From CBDCCT01 sp965214995 (GTDB lineage Bacteria > Deinococcota > Deinococci > Deinococcales > Trueperaceae), in contig CBDCCT010000002.1 of NCBI GenBank assembly GCA_965214995.1, positions 4,526,001 to 4,590,000 of the forward strand: DNA of 64,000 nucleotides, in the 5' to 3' direction. Under the pieces are notes generated by a model that did not search any database, was not told the DNA's origin, and saw nothing but the letters and a program-made list of their open reading frames with translations. This document shows, piece after piece, positions 33,035 through 41,911 of the stretch. The stretch's first letter is position 1. Each line of letters opens with the position of its first letter. The translations under genes and the position numbers were made by a program.

Positions 33035-33997
33035 CTAGTCTATCCCCCGCCCCCGCGCCGCCACCGCGCACCCCAAGGCAATCGAGTTAAACTTCGTCCC
33101 GGCGCTGTCTGCGCGGCTCACCAGCACGATGGGGGCCCTTGCCCCCGCGATGATGCCCGCCACCGCCGCGCCGCCGAAATAAATGAGCGACTTGTAAAAC
33201 ACATTGCCCACGTCGATGTTGTCGACAATGAGCACGTCCGCGCGGCCCGCCACCTCCGACTTGATGTTCTTGACCCGCGCGGCGTGCGGGTCCACCGCGT
33301 TGTCTAGAGCCAGCGGGCCGTCCACCAAAGCGCCCTTGATCTGCCCGCGGTCGGCCATCTTGGCGATGATGGCGGTGTCGACGCTCGTGCGCTGCGCCAC
33401 GTCCACCGTCTCGATGGCGGCGAGGAGCGCCACGTGCGGCGTCTCGACGCCCAAAAGGTGCGCCACGCCCACCGCGTTCTTGACGATGTCGAGTTTGAGC
33501 GACAGGTCGGGCGAGATGTTGAGCGCGCCGTCGCTCATGAGCAAGAGGCGCTCGAAGCGGCTCGAGTCTATGACCAACACGTGCGAGAGTTTGCCCGCGC
33601 CCCGCAGGCCGTACTCTTTGTTTAGCACCTCGCGCATCAGCACGGCGGTCTGGATATAGCCCTTCATCAGCAGGTCGCACGCGCCGCCTGACACCGCCTC
33701 CACCGCCCGCCGCGCGGCCTCGAGCTTGGTCTGAGTGGGCTCGAGCTGAACTTCCGACAAGGGCAGGTCGTAGCGTTCGCAGAGCGCGGCGACGTCCACC
33801 TCGTCCCCGAAAAGGTGCGGCGCGACCCAGCCCGCGCGAAACGCCTCCGCCACCGCCTCGATGACGTGGTCTTCCGCGGCGCTCGCCACGGCCAGGCGTA
33901 GCGGCCCGTTCTTTTGGGCGGCCTCGCTTGCGACCCTATGGACGTCGGCCATGCTGGTGCAGCGGCCAAAGGTGGGGGTATTTAAGATGTCGGTCAT
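33035..33997 (-). CDS. Phosphate acetyl/butyryltransferase
   Basis: A 320-residue member of the PTA_PTB family, which transfers an acyl group between CoA and phosphate. Diagnostic parts are DLLMKGYIQTAVLMREVLNKEYGLR, SDGALNISPDL and FGGAAVAGIIAGARAPIVLVSRADS. The length and LRGAGKLSHV region fit phosphate butyryltransferase better than Pta. No kinase (buk or ackA) gene is adjacent, so the pathway is not fixed. It starts at ATG with TAAACT seven bases upstream and no ribosome site. Confidence 0.85.
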   Translation of the reverse strand: MTDILNTPTFGRCTSMADVHRVASEAAQKNGPLRLAVASAAEDHVIEAVAEAFRAGWVAPHLFGDEVDVAALCERYDLPLSEVQLEPTQTKLEAARRAVEAVSGGACDLLMKGYIQTAVLMREVLNKEYGLRGAGKLSHVLVIDSSRFERLLLMSDGALNISPDLSLKLDIVKNAVGVAHLLGVETPHVALLAAIETVDVAQRTSVDTAIIAKMADRGQIKGALVDGPLALDNAVDPHAARVKNIKSEVAGRADVLIVDNIDVGNVFYKSLIYFGGAAVAGIIAGARAPIVLVSRADSAGTKFNSIALGCAVAARGRGID

Positions 33998-34004
33998 GGG
34001 CTCG

Positions 34005-34010
34005 AGTTTA
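34005..34010 (-). promoter_or_regulatory. TAAACT -10 box, leaderless-type, acyltransferase gene
   Basis: TAAACT on the minus strand, seven bases before the ATG at 33997. Confidence 0.5.
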
Positions 34011-34057
34011 GCCCAAACGCTTGTGGTTTTTTGAAAGCTGGTGCCGACTCGAGCCCG

Positions 34058-35713
34058 TCACACGACCTCAAGCACCGGGTCGTGAAGGAGGAGGACGCGC
34101 TCGAGCCGCAGCGCGCTCAGCGTCCGCGAAAGCGTCGTCGGGTCTTCGGTGCTCGGCAGGAGGAGCTTGGCGGGGGGTGTCATGTTCCACACGGGCGCGT
34201 TGTCATGCAGCCCGGAAATTTCCTTGGCGCGCGCCAAGCCCGTCTCGATGTCCCCAAGCTCATCCACTAAACCCACCTTTAGCGCGTCCCTCCCCGACCA
34301 GATGCGGCCCCGCCCGAGTTCGTCCACGCGCTTCACCGTCAGCCCGCGCCCCTCGGCCACCCGCCCCACAAAGCGGCCATAGGTTTCTTCGATTGAGCGC
34401 GCCACTAACGCACGCTCGGCGTCGTCAAAAGGATGCGAGGCGCTGTAGGTGAGCGCGAAGCGGCCCCGGCGCACCGCCTCGGGGTTGAGGCCGTACTTGT
34501 CGTTGAATTCTTCCAACACGAGCTTGGCCGCGATGACGCCGATGGAGCCCGTGATGGTCGTGGGCGCGCTCACGACGTAGTCGGCGTGGGTCAGCACGTA
34601 GTAGCCGCCGCTCGCGGCGAGACCTCCCATCACCGCGACGACGGGTTTTTTGGTTTTGATGCGCGCAACCTCGCGCCAGATGAGGTCGCTCGCCAAGGCC
34701 GAGCCGCCGCCCGAATCGACGTAAAAGACGATGGCGGCGACGCGTTCGTCCCCTTCGGCGGCGCGAAAGGCGGCGAGCAGCGTTTCCGAGCCCGCCTGGA
34801 GCGCCCCCACAAGCGGGAGCGGCACGGGCGAGCGTTGTGACTTGCCGGTCGTGATGGTGCCGAGGAGCGAGATGACCGCGACGCCTTTGCCCGCCGCCTG
34901 CGGTTCCTTGCGCAAGAATCTCTGACCCGCCGCCAGCGGTTTGTGCTCGTCGCTGAGCACCTCGTCCTCGTAGGCTACGCGGTCAATCATGCCGAGCGAA
35001 TGCGCCCGCGCCGCCGAGGTGACGCCCTCGTCTATCCAGCCCCGCACCGCCTCCGGCGTGGTGCCCCGCGCGCTCGCCACGCGTTCCAAAACTGTCTCCT
35101 CGAAACTCGCCAGCAGCGCCTCCAACTGCTCACGCTGCGCCGCGCTCATCTCCTGGCGGGTCAAGGTGTCGAGCGCGTTCTTATACTCTCTAATGGCGAG
35201 TTTGTCGAGGCTCACCCCGAAGCGTGAGAGGGCCTCGCGTATGAAGGTCGGCTCGAGCGCCATTCCCGTCACAAAAAGCTCCGCGCCGGGCGGCATGACG
35301 ATTTCATCCGCGCAGGCGGCGACGTAGTAGCGGGTCAGGTCGAGCCGGGTAAGGTAGCAAAGAGTGCGCTTGCCCGCGCGTTTGAGGTCTTGCAAGAGTC
35401 GCCCGAGCGCGTAGACGGTGGTCAGGTTCGCCTCTAAATCTTCAACTCGGAACACCACCCCCTCCAACCACGGCGCGGCGGCGAGAGCGTGAACGGTTTC
35501 TTGGAGGGACTCGAGCGAACTGTCCTTAGGCCCAATCTCCGGCGGGAATGTCAGGAGCTTGCGCCGCCGCTTGCGCGCGGGGTAGGAGCCCGAAAGGGGC
35601 ACCACCAGCCACTTGGGCCGCTCGCCGGGGAGCGCGGCGACGAGGTTTTGGAGCGCGACCCCGGCGTTGTAGCGCAGGACCGGCAGGTTTTTGAGGTCAA
35701 AGGGGCGTTCCAT
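34058..35713 (-). CDS. sppA: Signal peptide peptidase SppA, long form
   Basis: A 551-residue protein with two ClpP-like domains, the E. coli type. The Lys of the dyad is Lys178 in IREYKNALDTL and the nucleophile is Ser368 in GGLAASGGYYVL, with the TGSIGVIAAKLVLE region following. The N-terminus has no obvious membrane anchor, unlike E. coli SppA, so the protein may be membrane-associated by another means or soluble. It degrades cleaved signal peptides. The start has TAAACT six bases upstream, the leaderless arrangement, and is divergent from an esterase gene 72 bases away. Confidence 0.92.
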   Translation of the reverse strand: MERPFDLKNLPVLRYNAGVALQNLVAALPGERPKWLVVPLSGSYPARKRRRKLLTFPPEIGPKDSSLESLQETVHALAAAPWLEGVVFRVEDLEANLTTVYALGRLLQDLKRAGKRTLCYLTRLDLTRYYVAACADEIVMPPGAELFVTGMALEPTFIREALSRFGVSLDKLAIREYKNALDTLTRQEMSAAQREQLEALLASFEETVLERVASARGTTPEAVRGWIDEGVTSAARAHSLGMIDRVAYEDEVLSDEHKPLAAGQRFLRKEPQAAGKGVAVISLLGTITTGKSQRSPVPLPLVGALQAGSETLLAAFRAAEGDERVAAIVFYVDSGGGSALASDLIWREVARIKTKKPVVAVMGGLAASGGYYVLTHADYVVSAPTTITGSIGVIAAKLVLEEFNDKYGLNPEAVRRGRFALTYSASHPFDDAERALVARSIEETYGRFVGRVAEGRGLTVKRVDELGRGRIWSGRDALKVGLVDELGDIETGLARAKEISGLHDNAPVWNMTPPAKLLLPSTEDPTTLSRTLSALRLERVLLLHDPVLEVV

Positions 35714-35719
35714 GCCTTA

Positions 35720-35725
35720 AGTTTA
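35720..35725 (-). promoter_or_regulatory. TAAACT -10 box, leaderless-type, sppA
   Basis: TAAACT on the minus strand, then six bases, then the ATG at 35713. Confidence 0.55.
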
Positions 35726-35774
35726 CGCTTCATTTTCTTCGGCGAACCGTCATCTTCGGCGGGCTCCGGCGCGG

Positions 35775-35780
35775 TAGAGT
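35775..35780 (+). promoter_or_regulatory. TAGAGT -10 box, leaderless-type, secreted esterase
   Basis: TAGAGT followed by five bases and the GTG at 35786. Confidence 0.45.
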
Positions 35781-35785
35781 TGGGG

Positions 35786-36688
35786 GTGTTACAACAACCT
35801 TTGCGTTTCGTAAGTTTGGCCCTCTGCCTGCTCCTTCTAAGCTGCGCGCCCTCGACGAACAAACGTGTACAAGCTCAGGTTGCGCCGACTCGGACTGCAT
35901 CAACTCAAACCCTTCAAGGCGTTCGGCCCTCGAGCGGCTGCAACCAACCCGCTCCCGGAAACCCACCCACTACGTTGACGGTAGGGGGACGTACACGCAG
36001 CCTTATTGCAGTCGTGCCGGAAGATTACGACCCGAACATCCCCAACGACCTCATCATCGCCTTTCACGGCCTTACCAACTCGAACGAGCGGGTGAGGCGG
36101 TACTACGGGCTCGAGCGAAACGCCCGCAACACCTTGTTCCTCTACCCCAGCGGGCTGCGTTCTGGAAGCACCTACTCCTGGTCGGACCCCGGCGACAGCG
36201 CGGACGCGCTCAGAGACTACGCGTTTTTTGACGCGATGCTCCAAACTTACGCCTCTACCTACTGCCTCGACTTAAACCGCGTGTTCGTCGTGGGTCACTC
36301 GCTGGGGGCGTGGTTCGCCAACTCGCTCGCCTGCGCGCGCGGGGCCGAAGTGCGCGGGGTGGGCACGCTCGGGGGCGGCGTGTCGCGCTCGCCTTGCACG
36401 GGTGAGGTGGCGGCCATTCTTTTTCACAACCCGAGCGACCGACTCGTGCCTTTTGCGCAAGGCGAGGCGGCGCGAGACGGGTTTTTAGAGCAGAACGGCC
36501 TCTCCGCCACCTCGGTAGCGAGTGAACCGAGGGCGTTCAATTGCCAACGCTACGGTTCAGGGTTTAATTCGGTGGTGTGGTGCCCACACACTTTTGATCA
36601 CAGCTACAACGGACGTTACTACCCGCACAACTGGCCGGAGGGGACGGGGGCGGCCATCATGAGCTTTTTTGAATCTTTGCCACAGTAA
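35786..36688 (+). CDS. Secreted esterase of the PHB-depolymerase/feruloyl esterase type, lipoprotein
   Basis: 300 residues from a GTG start. The signal peptide ends in the lipobox LLLLSCAP. The alpha/beta-hydrolase core has LIIAFHGLTNSNERV (oxyanion region), the nucleophile Ser in VVGHSLGAWFANSLAC, the acid Asp in FHNPSDRLVPF, and a likely His in WCPHTFDHSY. The fold and order match Esterase_PHB (LpqC) proteins that cleave polyester or feruloyl bonds. The longer frame back to 35489 is antisense to sppA and rejected. After its stop the DNA becomes AT-richer. Confidence 0.85.
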   Translation: MLQQPLRFVSLALCLLLLSCAPSTNKRVQAQVAPTRTASTQTLQGVRPSSGCNQPAPGNPPTTLTVGGRTRSLIAVVPEDYDPNIPNDLIIAFHGLTNSNERVRRYYGLERNARNTLFLYPSGLRSGSTYSWSDPGDSADALRDYAFFDAMLQTYASTYCLDLNRVFVVGHSLGAWFANSLACARGAEVRGVGTLGGGVSRSPCTGEVAAILFHNPSDRLVPFAQGEAARDGFLEQNGLSATSVASEPRAFNCQRYGSGFNSVVWCPHTFDHSYNGRYYPHNWPEGTGAAIMSFFESLPQ

Positions 36689-36798
36689 AAGAGTAGTCAA
36701 AGGCAAGTGAGAACCCGAAGTGTTGCAAGTAACCGTTACCACAAGAGTGGAAAGCGACGTGGATAAAGTTAAACTTTTTGTGCAAGACTCAGCAATAT

Positions 36799-37116
36799 AT
36801 GGATGAAATCTTTGACTGGCAGGGCGTCCCACAAGAATACCTAACGAAGTGGAATGAGATTTTTGCCAAGCCCAGCAGTGATATCAATGTAGAGGGGGCA
36901 TGTCCTATCTGTGATGAACAGACTTTGCACCGGTATTACGACGGCTTTGGCAAGAGGGGTGCTTTGTGGGAATGGTGCTCATCTTGTTACTCATATGAGC
37001 ATTCTAGCGTTATAGTTCCTCAATGGTGGAACGGGAAGCTTGATTTGGAGGGGTCAACCTTAACGGCAACTCCTGAAACTTTGGAGCGTATGCGGAAACA
37101 GGGAGCGGATTGCTAA
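36799..37116 (+). CDS. Small zinc-ribbon protein of unknown function, AT-richer than neighbours
   Basis: A 105-residue protein starting MDEIFDWQGVPQEYLTKWNE. Two CxxC pairs (CPICDE and CSSC) around LHRYYDGF and GALWEWC form a probable zinc ribbon. I recall similar short proteins (pattern CPxC...LHRxY...GxLWEWCxxC...EHxS) scattered in diverse bacteria, sometimes among polymorphic-toxin immunity genes, but cannot confirm it. The start is uncertain: the ATG at 36799 or the TTG at 36778; TAAACT at 36770-36775 could be the -10. Base composition and codon use (many A/T-ending codons) differ from every neighbour, suggesting recent acquisition. Confidence 0.7.
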   Translation: MDEIFDWQGVPQEYLTKWNEIFAKPSSDINVEGACPICDEQTLHRYYDGFGKRGALWEWCSSCYSYEHSSVIVPQWWNGKLDLEGSTLTATPETLERMRKQGADC

Positions 37117-37200
37117 GAAAGGGTACCGTAAGAAAGCTCACCTTCTCACCTCGCAAAACTTTCCTCAAGCCAGCCGACCCCGGCACCTCGCCAAAATGGG

Positions 37201-37206
37201 TACACT
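37201..37206 (+). promoter_or_regulatory. TACACT -10 box, leaderless-type, TraB-family gene
   Basis: TACACT, six bases, then the ATG at 37213. Confidence 0.55.
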
Positions 37207-37212
37207 CTCCCT

Positions 37213-38469
37213 ATGCAAAAGCTTGCTTCAAGTGATGTCCCCGCAGAAGCTCCCACTACTCCGGCGGTTCCTACCGATACCGTTGAACAGCCTACAAGGA
37301 TTGTAGAACTAGGCGGTGCCCGCTATACCATCCTGGGCACCGCCCACGTGTCAAAAGCGAGCGCCGACGAGGTGGCGCGGCTCCTAGACACGGGCGAGTT
37401 CGACGCGGTCGCCATCGAGTTAGACCCCAACCGCCACGCGGCCCTGACCGACCCCGACCGCTGGGCCAAGCTGGACCTGTTCAAGGTGCTCCGCGAGGGC
37501 AAGGCGGGCACCGTCGCGGCGAGCCTGGCCCTGGGCGCGTTCCAGCAGCGCCTAGCCGACCAGTTCGGCGTCGAGCCGGGGGCCGAGATGCGCGCGGCGA
37601 TTCGCGCGGCCAAAGAGGCGGACCTGCCCGTGCTGCTCATCGACCGCGACATCGGCGTGACGCTGCGCCGCGTGTACCGCAGCGTGCCGTGGTGGCAACG
37701 GATGACGCTTTTCGCGGGGCTCCTGGCGAGCGTGGTCTCGAGCGAGAAAATCAGCGAAGAAGACATCGAGAAACTTAAAGAGGGCGACGTGTTAGAAGCC
37801 ACCTTCACCGAGTTCGCCGAGAACGAGGGCGCGCTCTACACGCCGCTCATCGCCGAGCGGGACGAGTACATGGCGCTGAGGCTCCGCGAGGAGGGGGCCA
37901 AAAAGCGTTACGACAATGTGCTGGTGGTTATCGGCGCAGGGCACCTCAAGGGCTTGGTGGAGCATTTGGAGGCGCCCCAGACGGACGCGCTTAGGGAGGC
38001 TCGAGCCGCTCTCGAGGTCGTCCCCCCGCCCAACCCGCTCTGGCGCGCGCTGCCCTGGCTGTTGGTCGCGCTCGTCATCACGGGCTTCGTCATCGGCTTC
38101 TCCCGCAACCCCGAACTCGGCTGGGCGCTCCTCGGCGACTGGGCGCTCATCAACGGGGGGCTGGCGGCGCTGGGGGCCGCGATAGCCACCGCGCACCCGC
38201 TCACCATCTTAGCGAGCTTCGCGGCCGCGCCCGTCACCTCGCTCAACCCGCTCGTCGGCGCGGGCTTCGTCGCCGCGGGGGTCGAGCTGTGGGTGCGCAA
38301 GCCCAAAGTCGGCGACTTCAGCAGCCTGCGCCAAGATGTGACCCACTGGCGCGGCTGGTGGCGCAACCGCGTGGCGCGCACGCTGCTGGTTTTTTTCCTC
38401 GTGTCATTGGGCTCGGCGGCGGGCACATATCTGGCGGGCTTTCGGATTGTGGGGAGATTGGTGGGGTGA
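37213..38469 (+). CDS. TraB/PrgY-family membrane protein
   Basis: A 418-residue protein. The TraB domain starts at about residue 30 with the hallmark YTILGTAHVSKASADEVARLL, continues with VAIELDPNRHAAL and VLLIDRDIGVTLRR, and closes with VVIGAGHLKGL. The conserved GxxH and Glu/Arg residues form the putative active site of this Tiki-like fold, which may be a metalloprotease, although bacterial members are uncharacterised apart from pheromone shutdown by PrgY. At least four membrane helices occupy residues about 280-418. It terminates at a shared hairpin with the convergent TPR gene. Confidence 0.9.
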   Translation: MQKLASSDVPAEAPTTPAVPTDTVEQPTRIVELGGARYTILGTAHVSKASADEVARLLDTGEFDAVAIELDPNRHAALTDPDRWAKLDLFKVLREGKAGTVAASLALGAFQQRLADQFGVEPGAEMRAAIRAAKEADLPVLLIDRDIGVTLRRVYRSVPWWQRMTLFAGLLASVVSSEKISEEDIEKLKEGDVLEATFTEFAENEGALYTPLIAERDEYMALRLREEGAKKRYDNVLVVIGAGHLKGLVEHLEAPQTDALREARAALEVVPPPNPLWRALPWLLVALVITGFVIGFSRNPELGWALLGDWALINGGLAALGAAIATAHPLTILASFAAAPVTSLNPLVGAGFVAAGVELWVRKPKVGDFSSLRQDVTHWRGWWRNRVARTLLVFFLVSLGSAAGTYLAGFRIVGRLVG

Positions 38470-38494
38470 AGGCAGGACCGAGGACCGAGTAGAA

Positions 38495-38526
38495 AGTACC
38501 GAGTGAGACGCTTTCGACTCGGTACT
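38495..38526. terminator. Bidirectional hairpin between convergent genes
   Basis: Ten-base perfect arms AGTACCGAGT and ACTCGGTACT with a 12-base loop, in the 64-bp gap between the TraB-family and TPR genes. U-runs are poor on both sides. Confidence 0.6.
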
Positions 38527-38533
38527 CTCCTCC

Positions 38534-40882
38534 TTACTCCGCGCTCTCGAGCGCCCACTGCGCATAGGCGTCCACAAAGGTGAGGTCGGCGTTGCCCGTG
38601 GTGCTTTCTAAGAGGTAGCTCAAAAAGTCGCGCACGTCGGCCTCGCTGCTTGTGGAGAAGATTTCGCCGCCGCCCACGCCCTCAAAACGGCCCGCGGTGG
38701 GCGTCGGCAAGACCTCCTCGGCGGCCTCGGCGCTGTCGCGGAGCGCGGTGATGAGTGCGGAGACGAGCGCGTTGTCGGCGTCGGGCGCATCTAGGTCGCG
38801 CCGGGCGTAGAGGGGCAGGTCCTCGAGGCTGCGTAGCACGATGTCCCGGCTGAGGAGCCCGCGTAAAAAGGAGGGCTCGCCTGCGAGTTCAAAGGGCAGC
38901 GAGAGGGTGGCTCGGCGGTCGCCCTCGGCGCTCACGGCGACCTTGAGGGTGTACGCGCCCGGCGTCAGCGTAGTCGGCAGGTCGAGGCCCACGTCGTCAA
39001 TCTGGACGGCGACCGCGTCGCGCGGCAAGGAGAGCTGCTGCGACAGGGCGAGGTCGTCCACTGTCGCGCCGCCCTCGTCTGTAAGCGTAAGCTCCACGAC
39101 GACTTCATTGGGCAGTTCCGCGCCGGGGGTGGAGAGCTCGAACACGGGGTAGAGGCGGTCGCCGGGCCGGTAGGGCGCGGCCGCCTCGCCGCCCAGGCCG
39201 AGGCTCAAGCGCCCGCCGGAGGGAATCTCGAGGAGCGCCGGGGGCGCGCGCAGCACCGCCAACCGCGCCCCCGCCTCCTCGACAAAGTCGGCCTCGCCGC
39301 CCTCCTGAATAAAGCGCTCGTACTGCCGCGCGGCCTCGTCAGTGCGCCCCTCCGCCTCGTAAAGCGTGGCGAGCGCGAAGGAGACGCCCGGGACACCTGG
39401 ATAGAGCTCGAGCGCGTTCTCCAAATCTATCACCGCCTCGTCGTCCACCTCGGGGTCGAGGAAGAGCGCCTCTTCGTAGGCCGTCAGCGCCTCCCCCAAA
39501 CGGCCCGTGACCACGCGCGCTAAGCCGAGGTTGTAGAGGGAAATCCAGGGCTGAAACGTCTCCTCGGTGATGAGCCCCGTGGCCCGCAGGGAGGCCGCCT
39601 CGCTCTCGTCGAGCAGGCCCAGCAGGTAGTAAGCCCAGCCCAGGTTGGTCCAGTAGAGGTTGCTTTGGGGCTCGAGCCGCGTCGCCACGACGAGCGCCTC
39701 GGCGGCGGCGAGCGGGTCGTCTTCGTCAAAGGCGATGAACGAGAGCTGCTCGAAAGGGTAAGCGAGCGTGGGGGCCACGCGGGTGAGGCGGGTCAGGACT
39801 TCTTTCTCTAAGGCCGTGTTCTCCAACCCCCCCGCCGCGAGCGCCGCGCCCAGAAGCGCGCCACGCGAATTTGTCCCTAAAACTTGCGCCACGTCCGCCT
39901 GAGCGTCCTGCGCGTCTCCTCCCCGCACCGCCCGGTAGAGCGCGCGCGCCGCCAAACCGTACGAATAATCCGCCGCCGCGTCGAAAGATGCACGCGCCCC
40001 CGCCTCGTCGCCTTCGCTCACCCGCAAGGTCGCCAGCCAGAGGTCGGCGGCGGGCAGCGCCGTCACCTCGGCGAGGCGGGCGAAGGCTTCTTGGGCGCGC
40101 GCCGCGTCAAAAGGCTCTAAGTTGAGCGCGAGCGCGGCGTCCAAGACCGGGTCCGCCGCCATGCGGCCCTCCTGCGCGGCGACGAGGTCGTCCAGCACGG
40201 CCTGCCAGCGCGCCAGCTCACCCTCCTCAACGTCTCCCCCGGCGTCGACCGCCTCCTCGAGCGCCCCGCGCGCCTCGCCCACAAACCCGGCGCTTAGGAG
40301 GGTCAATCCCTCCACAAAGTCACCGTAGGGGCCCGAAAGGTCGATGGTCGCGCCTCCGGGGGGACGCGCCAGGTTGAGCGCGCTCGAGGCCAGCGTCAGC
40401 GCGCCCGCGACAAGCTCACCCGGTGCCTCTTCAGGTGCATTCAAACGGTAACGCTGCACGCCGCTGTTGGTGGCGACGAAAAGGTCGAGCTCGAGTCCCA
40501 TGTCCGCGAGGCGCAGCGCGCCCGTAACGGCCACGTCAACGCCCAGCGCCTCGCGCAGCAGCGCCGCGCCGTCCGCGTCTGATAAGTCGGTGGCCGAAGG
40601 GTTGAGCAGCGCCAAGGGGCTGATAAACCCCTCCTGCGCGACAAAGGGCGGGATAAGCGCGGGCGTCGCCGCAGGCCCGTAAACGGTTAAGCTCTCGTCC
40701 GCAAAGGCGTTTTCAAAGCGCGTCGCCAGGGTGTCCGCCACCGCCACCCCGAGCGTAGGCGCGGAACTCGAGAACGGGTACACCGCTAAACTCGGCTGAG
40801 CGCAGGCGACACCCGCCACAAACAACAGAATAAACACGACTTTGGCAACCCACCGACTACCCTTATGATGTAAGGTATGCAT
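38534..40882 (-). CDS. Large exported TPR-repeat protein
   Basis: A 782-residue protein with a signal peptide (VVFILLFVAGVACAQ) and a CsgG/TolB-like N-terminal part (SLAVYPFSSSAPTLGVAVADTLATRFENAF). From about residue 170 there are Ala-rich TPR helices, clearest at 400-510 (NLYWTNLGWAYYLLGLLDESEAA, LGLARVVTGRLGEALTAYEEAL). Residues about 535-650 are a beta-sandwich (RLYPVFELSTPG, GAYTLKVAVSAEG). The C-terminus is helical. It is probably a periplasmic assembly or scaffold factor. The start at 40882 has AGGAGGG. Confidence 0.82.
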   Translation of the reverse strand: MHTLHHKGSRWVAKVVFILLFVAGVACAQPSLAVYPFSSSAPTLGVAVADTLATRFENAFADESLTVYGPAATPALIPPFVAQEGFISPLALLNPSATDLSDADGAALLREALGVDVAVTGALRLADMGLELDLFVATNSGVQRYRLNAPEEAPGELVAGALTLASSALNLARPPGGATIDLSGPYGDFVEGLTLLSAGFVGEARGALEEAVDAGGDVEEGELARWQAVLDDLVAAQEGRMAADPVLDAALALNLEPFDAARAQEAFARLAEVTALPAADLWLATLRVSEGDEAGARASFDAAADYSYGLAARALYRAVRGGDAQDAQADVAQVLGTNSRGALLGAALAAGGLENTALEKEVLTRLTRVAPTLAYPFEQLSFIAFDEDDPLAAAEALVVATRLEPQSNLYWTNLGWAYYLLGLLDESEAASLRATGLITEETFQPWISLYNLGLARVVTGRLGEALTAYEEALFLDPEVDDEAVIDLENALELYPGVPGVSFALATLYEAEGRTDEAARQYERFIQEGGEADFVEEAGARLAVLRAPPALLEIPSGGRLSLGLGGEAAAPYRPGDRLYPVFELSTPGAELPNEVVVELTLTDEGGATVDDLALSQQLSLPRDAVAVQIDDVGLDLPTTLTPGAYTLKVAVSAEGDRRATLSLPFELAGEPSFLRGLLSRDIVLRSLEDLPLYARRDLDAPDADNALVSALITALRDSAEAAEEVLPTPTAGRFEGVGGGEIFSTSSEADVRDFLSYLLESTTGNADLTFVDAYAQWALESAE

Positions 40883-41140
40883 AATACCCTCCTACTCTTT
40901 TTTCTCTTCAAAACCACCGCGTTATCTGCGTGCAGGCTATCACGAAGCGGATGAGGGATGAATAAAATACCGCATTAGGCACACCCGTTCCAAACTTCGT
41001 TTGAAAACTTCGCGTCCGGACACATCACAAAGAACCGTCACTCTCCAGTTCCATAAAAAGATGCGGGCACGCTATTCTGCGTTCTCCTCACCGTCTACAC
41101 TTAGCGTGCAAACGAGACATAACTCACAAAGGAGGCGTTT

Positions 41141-41815
41141 ATGCCAAACTTAACGGACGAATTGCGCAAGAGCCTAGACCCCCAGACCATCCACACCCTC
41201 AGCCAGCAGATAGGGGCCGACGAGAACAGCACGCGGCAGGCCGTCGGGGCTTTGGTGCCCATGCTGATAGGCGGCATGTCCAAGAACGTGCAGAATTCGG
41301 ACGAGGGGGCGCAGTCGCTAGATAGGGCGCTCGAGCGCGACCACGACGGCTCGCTGCTCGATAATCTCTCTTCGATGCTAGGAGGTGGCGGCGCGGGCGG
41401 CTTGGGCGGGATGCTCGGCGGTCTTTTGGGCGGGGGCTCCAAGGCGACGAACGGCCAGGGCATTCTGGACCACATCTTAGGCGGGAAGCAGGAGCCGGTT
41501 CGGAACGGGGTGAGCCGCGCCACGGGGCTGGGCGCTGGGTCCACGGGTCAGCTCATGCAGCTCCTCGCGCCCATCGTCATGAGCGCGCTCGGCCGGGTGA
41601 AGCGCCAGGAGAACTTAGACAGCCAGGGCGTGAGGCATTTGCTCGAGCGCGAGCGCAGCACCCTGGAGGAGGAAGCGCCGGACACGCAGCAGGGCGGCTT
41701 ATTAAGCCTCTTGGACAGCAACCGCGACGGCAAGGTGAATATGGAGGACGACGTTGCCAAGGTGGGCGCGGCGTTGGGTACAGCCTTTTTGATGAGCCGC
41801 GGCAACAGGAGGTAG
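41141..41815 (+). CDS. DUF937-family protein with EF-hand-like loop
   Basis: A 224-residue protein with a Gly-rich middle (SSMLGGGGAGGLGGMLGGLLGGG), characteristic of DUF937/YidB-like proteins, and helices on both sides (RQAVGALVPMLIGGMSKN, LAPIVMSALGRVKRQ). Near residue 195 the segment DSNRDGKVNMEDD fits a single calcium-binding EF-hand or dockerin loop (Asp, Asn, Asp, Glu/Asp at the ligand positions). AAAGGAGG precedes the ATG. The function of the family is unknown. The upstream gap 40883-41140 holds its promoter but no gene. Confidence 0.8.
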   Translation: MPNLTDELRKSLDPQTIHTLSQQIGADENSTRQAVGALVPMLIGGMSKNVQNSDEGAQSLDRALERDHDGSLLDNLSSMLGGGGAGGLGGMLGGLLGGGSKATNGQGILDHILGGKQEPVRNGVSRATGLGAGSTGQLMQLLAPIVMSALGRVKRQENLDSQGVRHLLERERSTLEEEAPDTQQGGLLSLLDSNRDGKVNMEDDVAKVGAALGTAFLMSRGNRR

Positions 41816-41911
41816 CGCGGCCTGTAAGCAACATGGATAATACAAAGAGTGGCCTCTCAGACGGAGCGCCACTTGCTCGAGCATAAATCACGAGCCAACC
41901 ACCTGCCGCCC

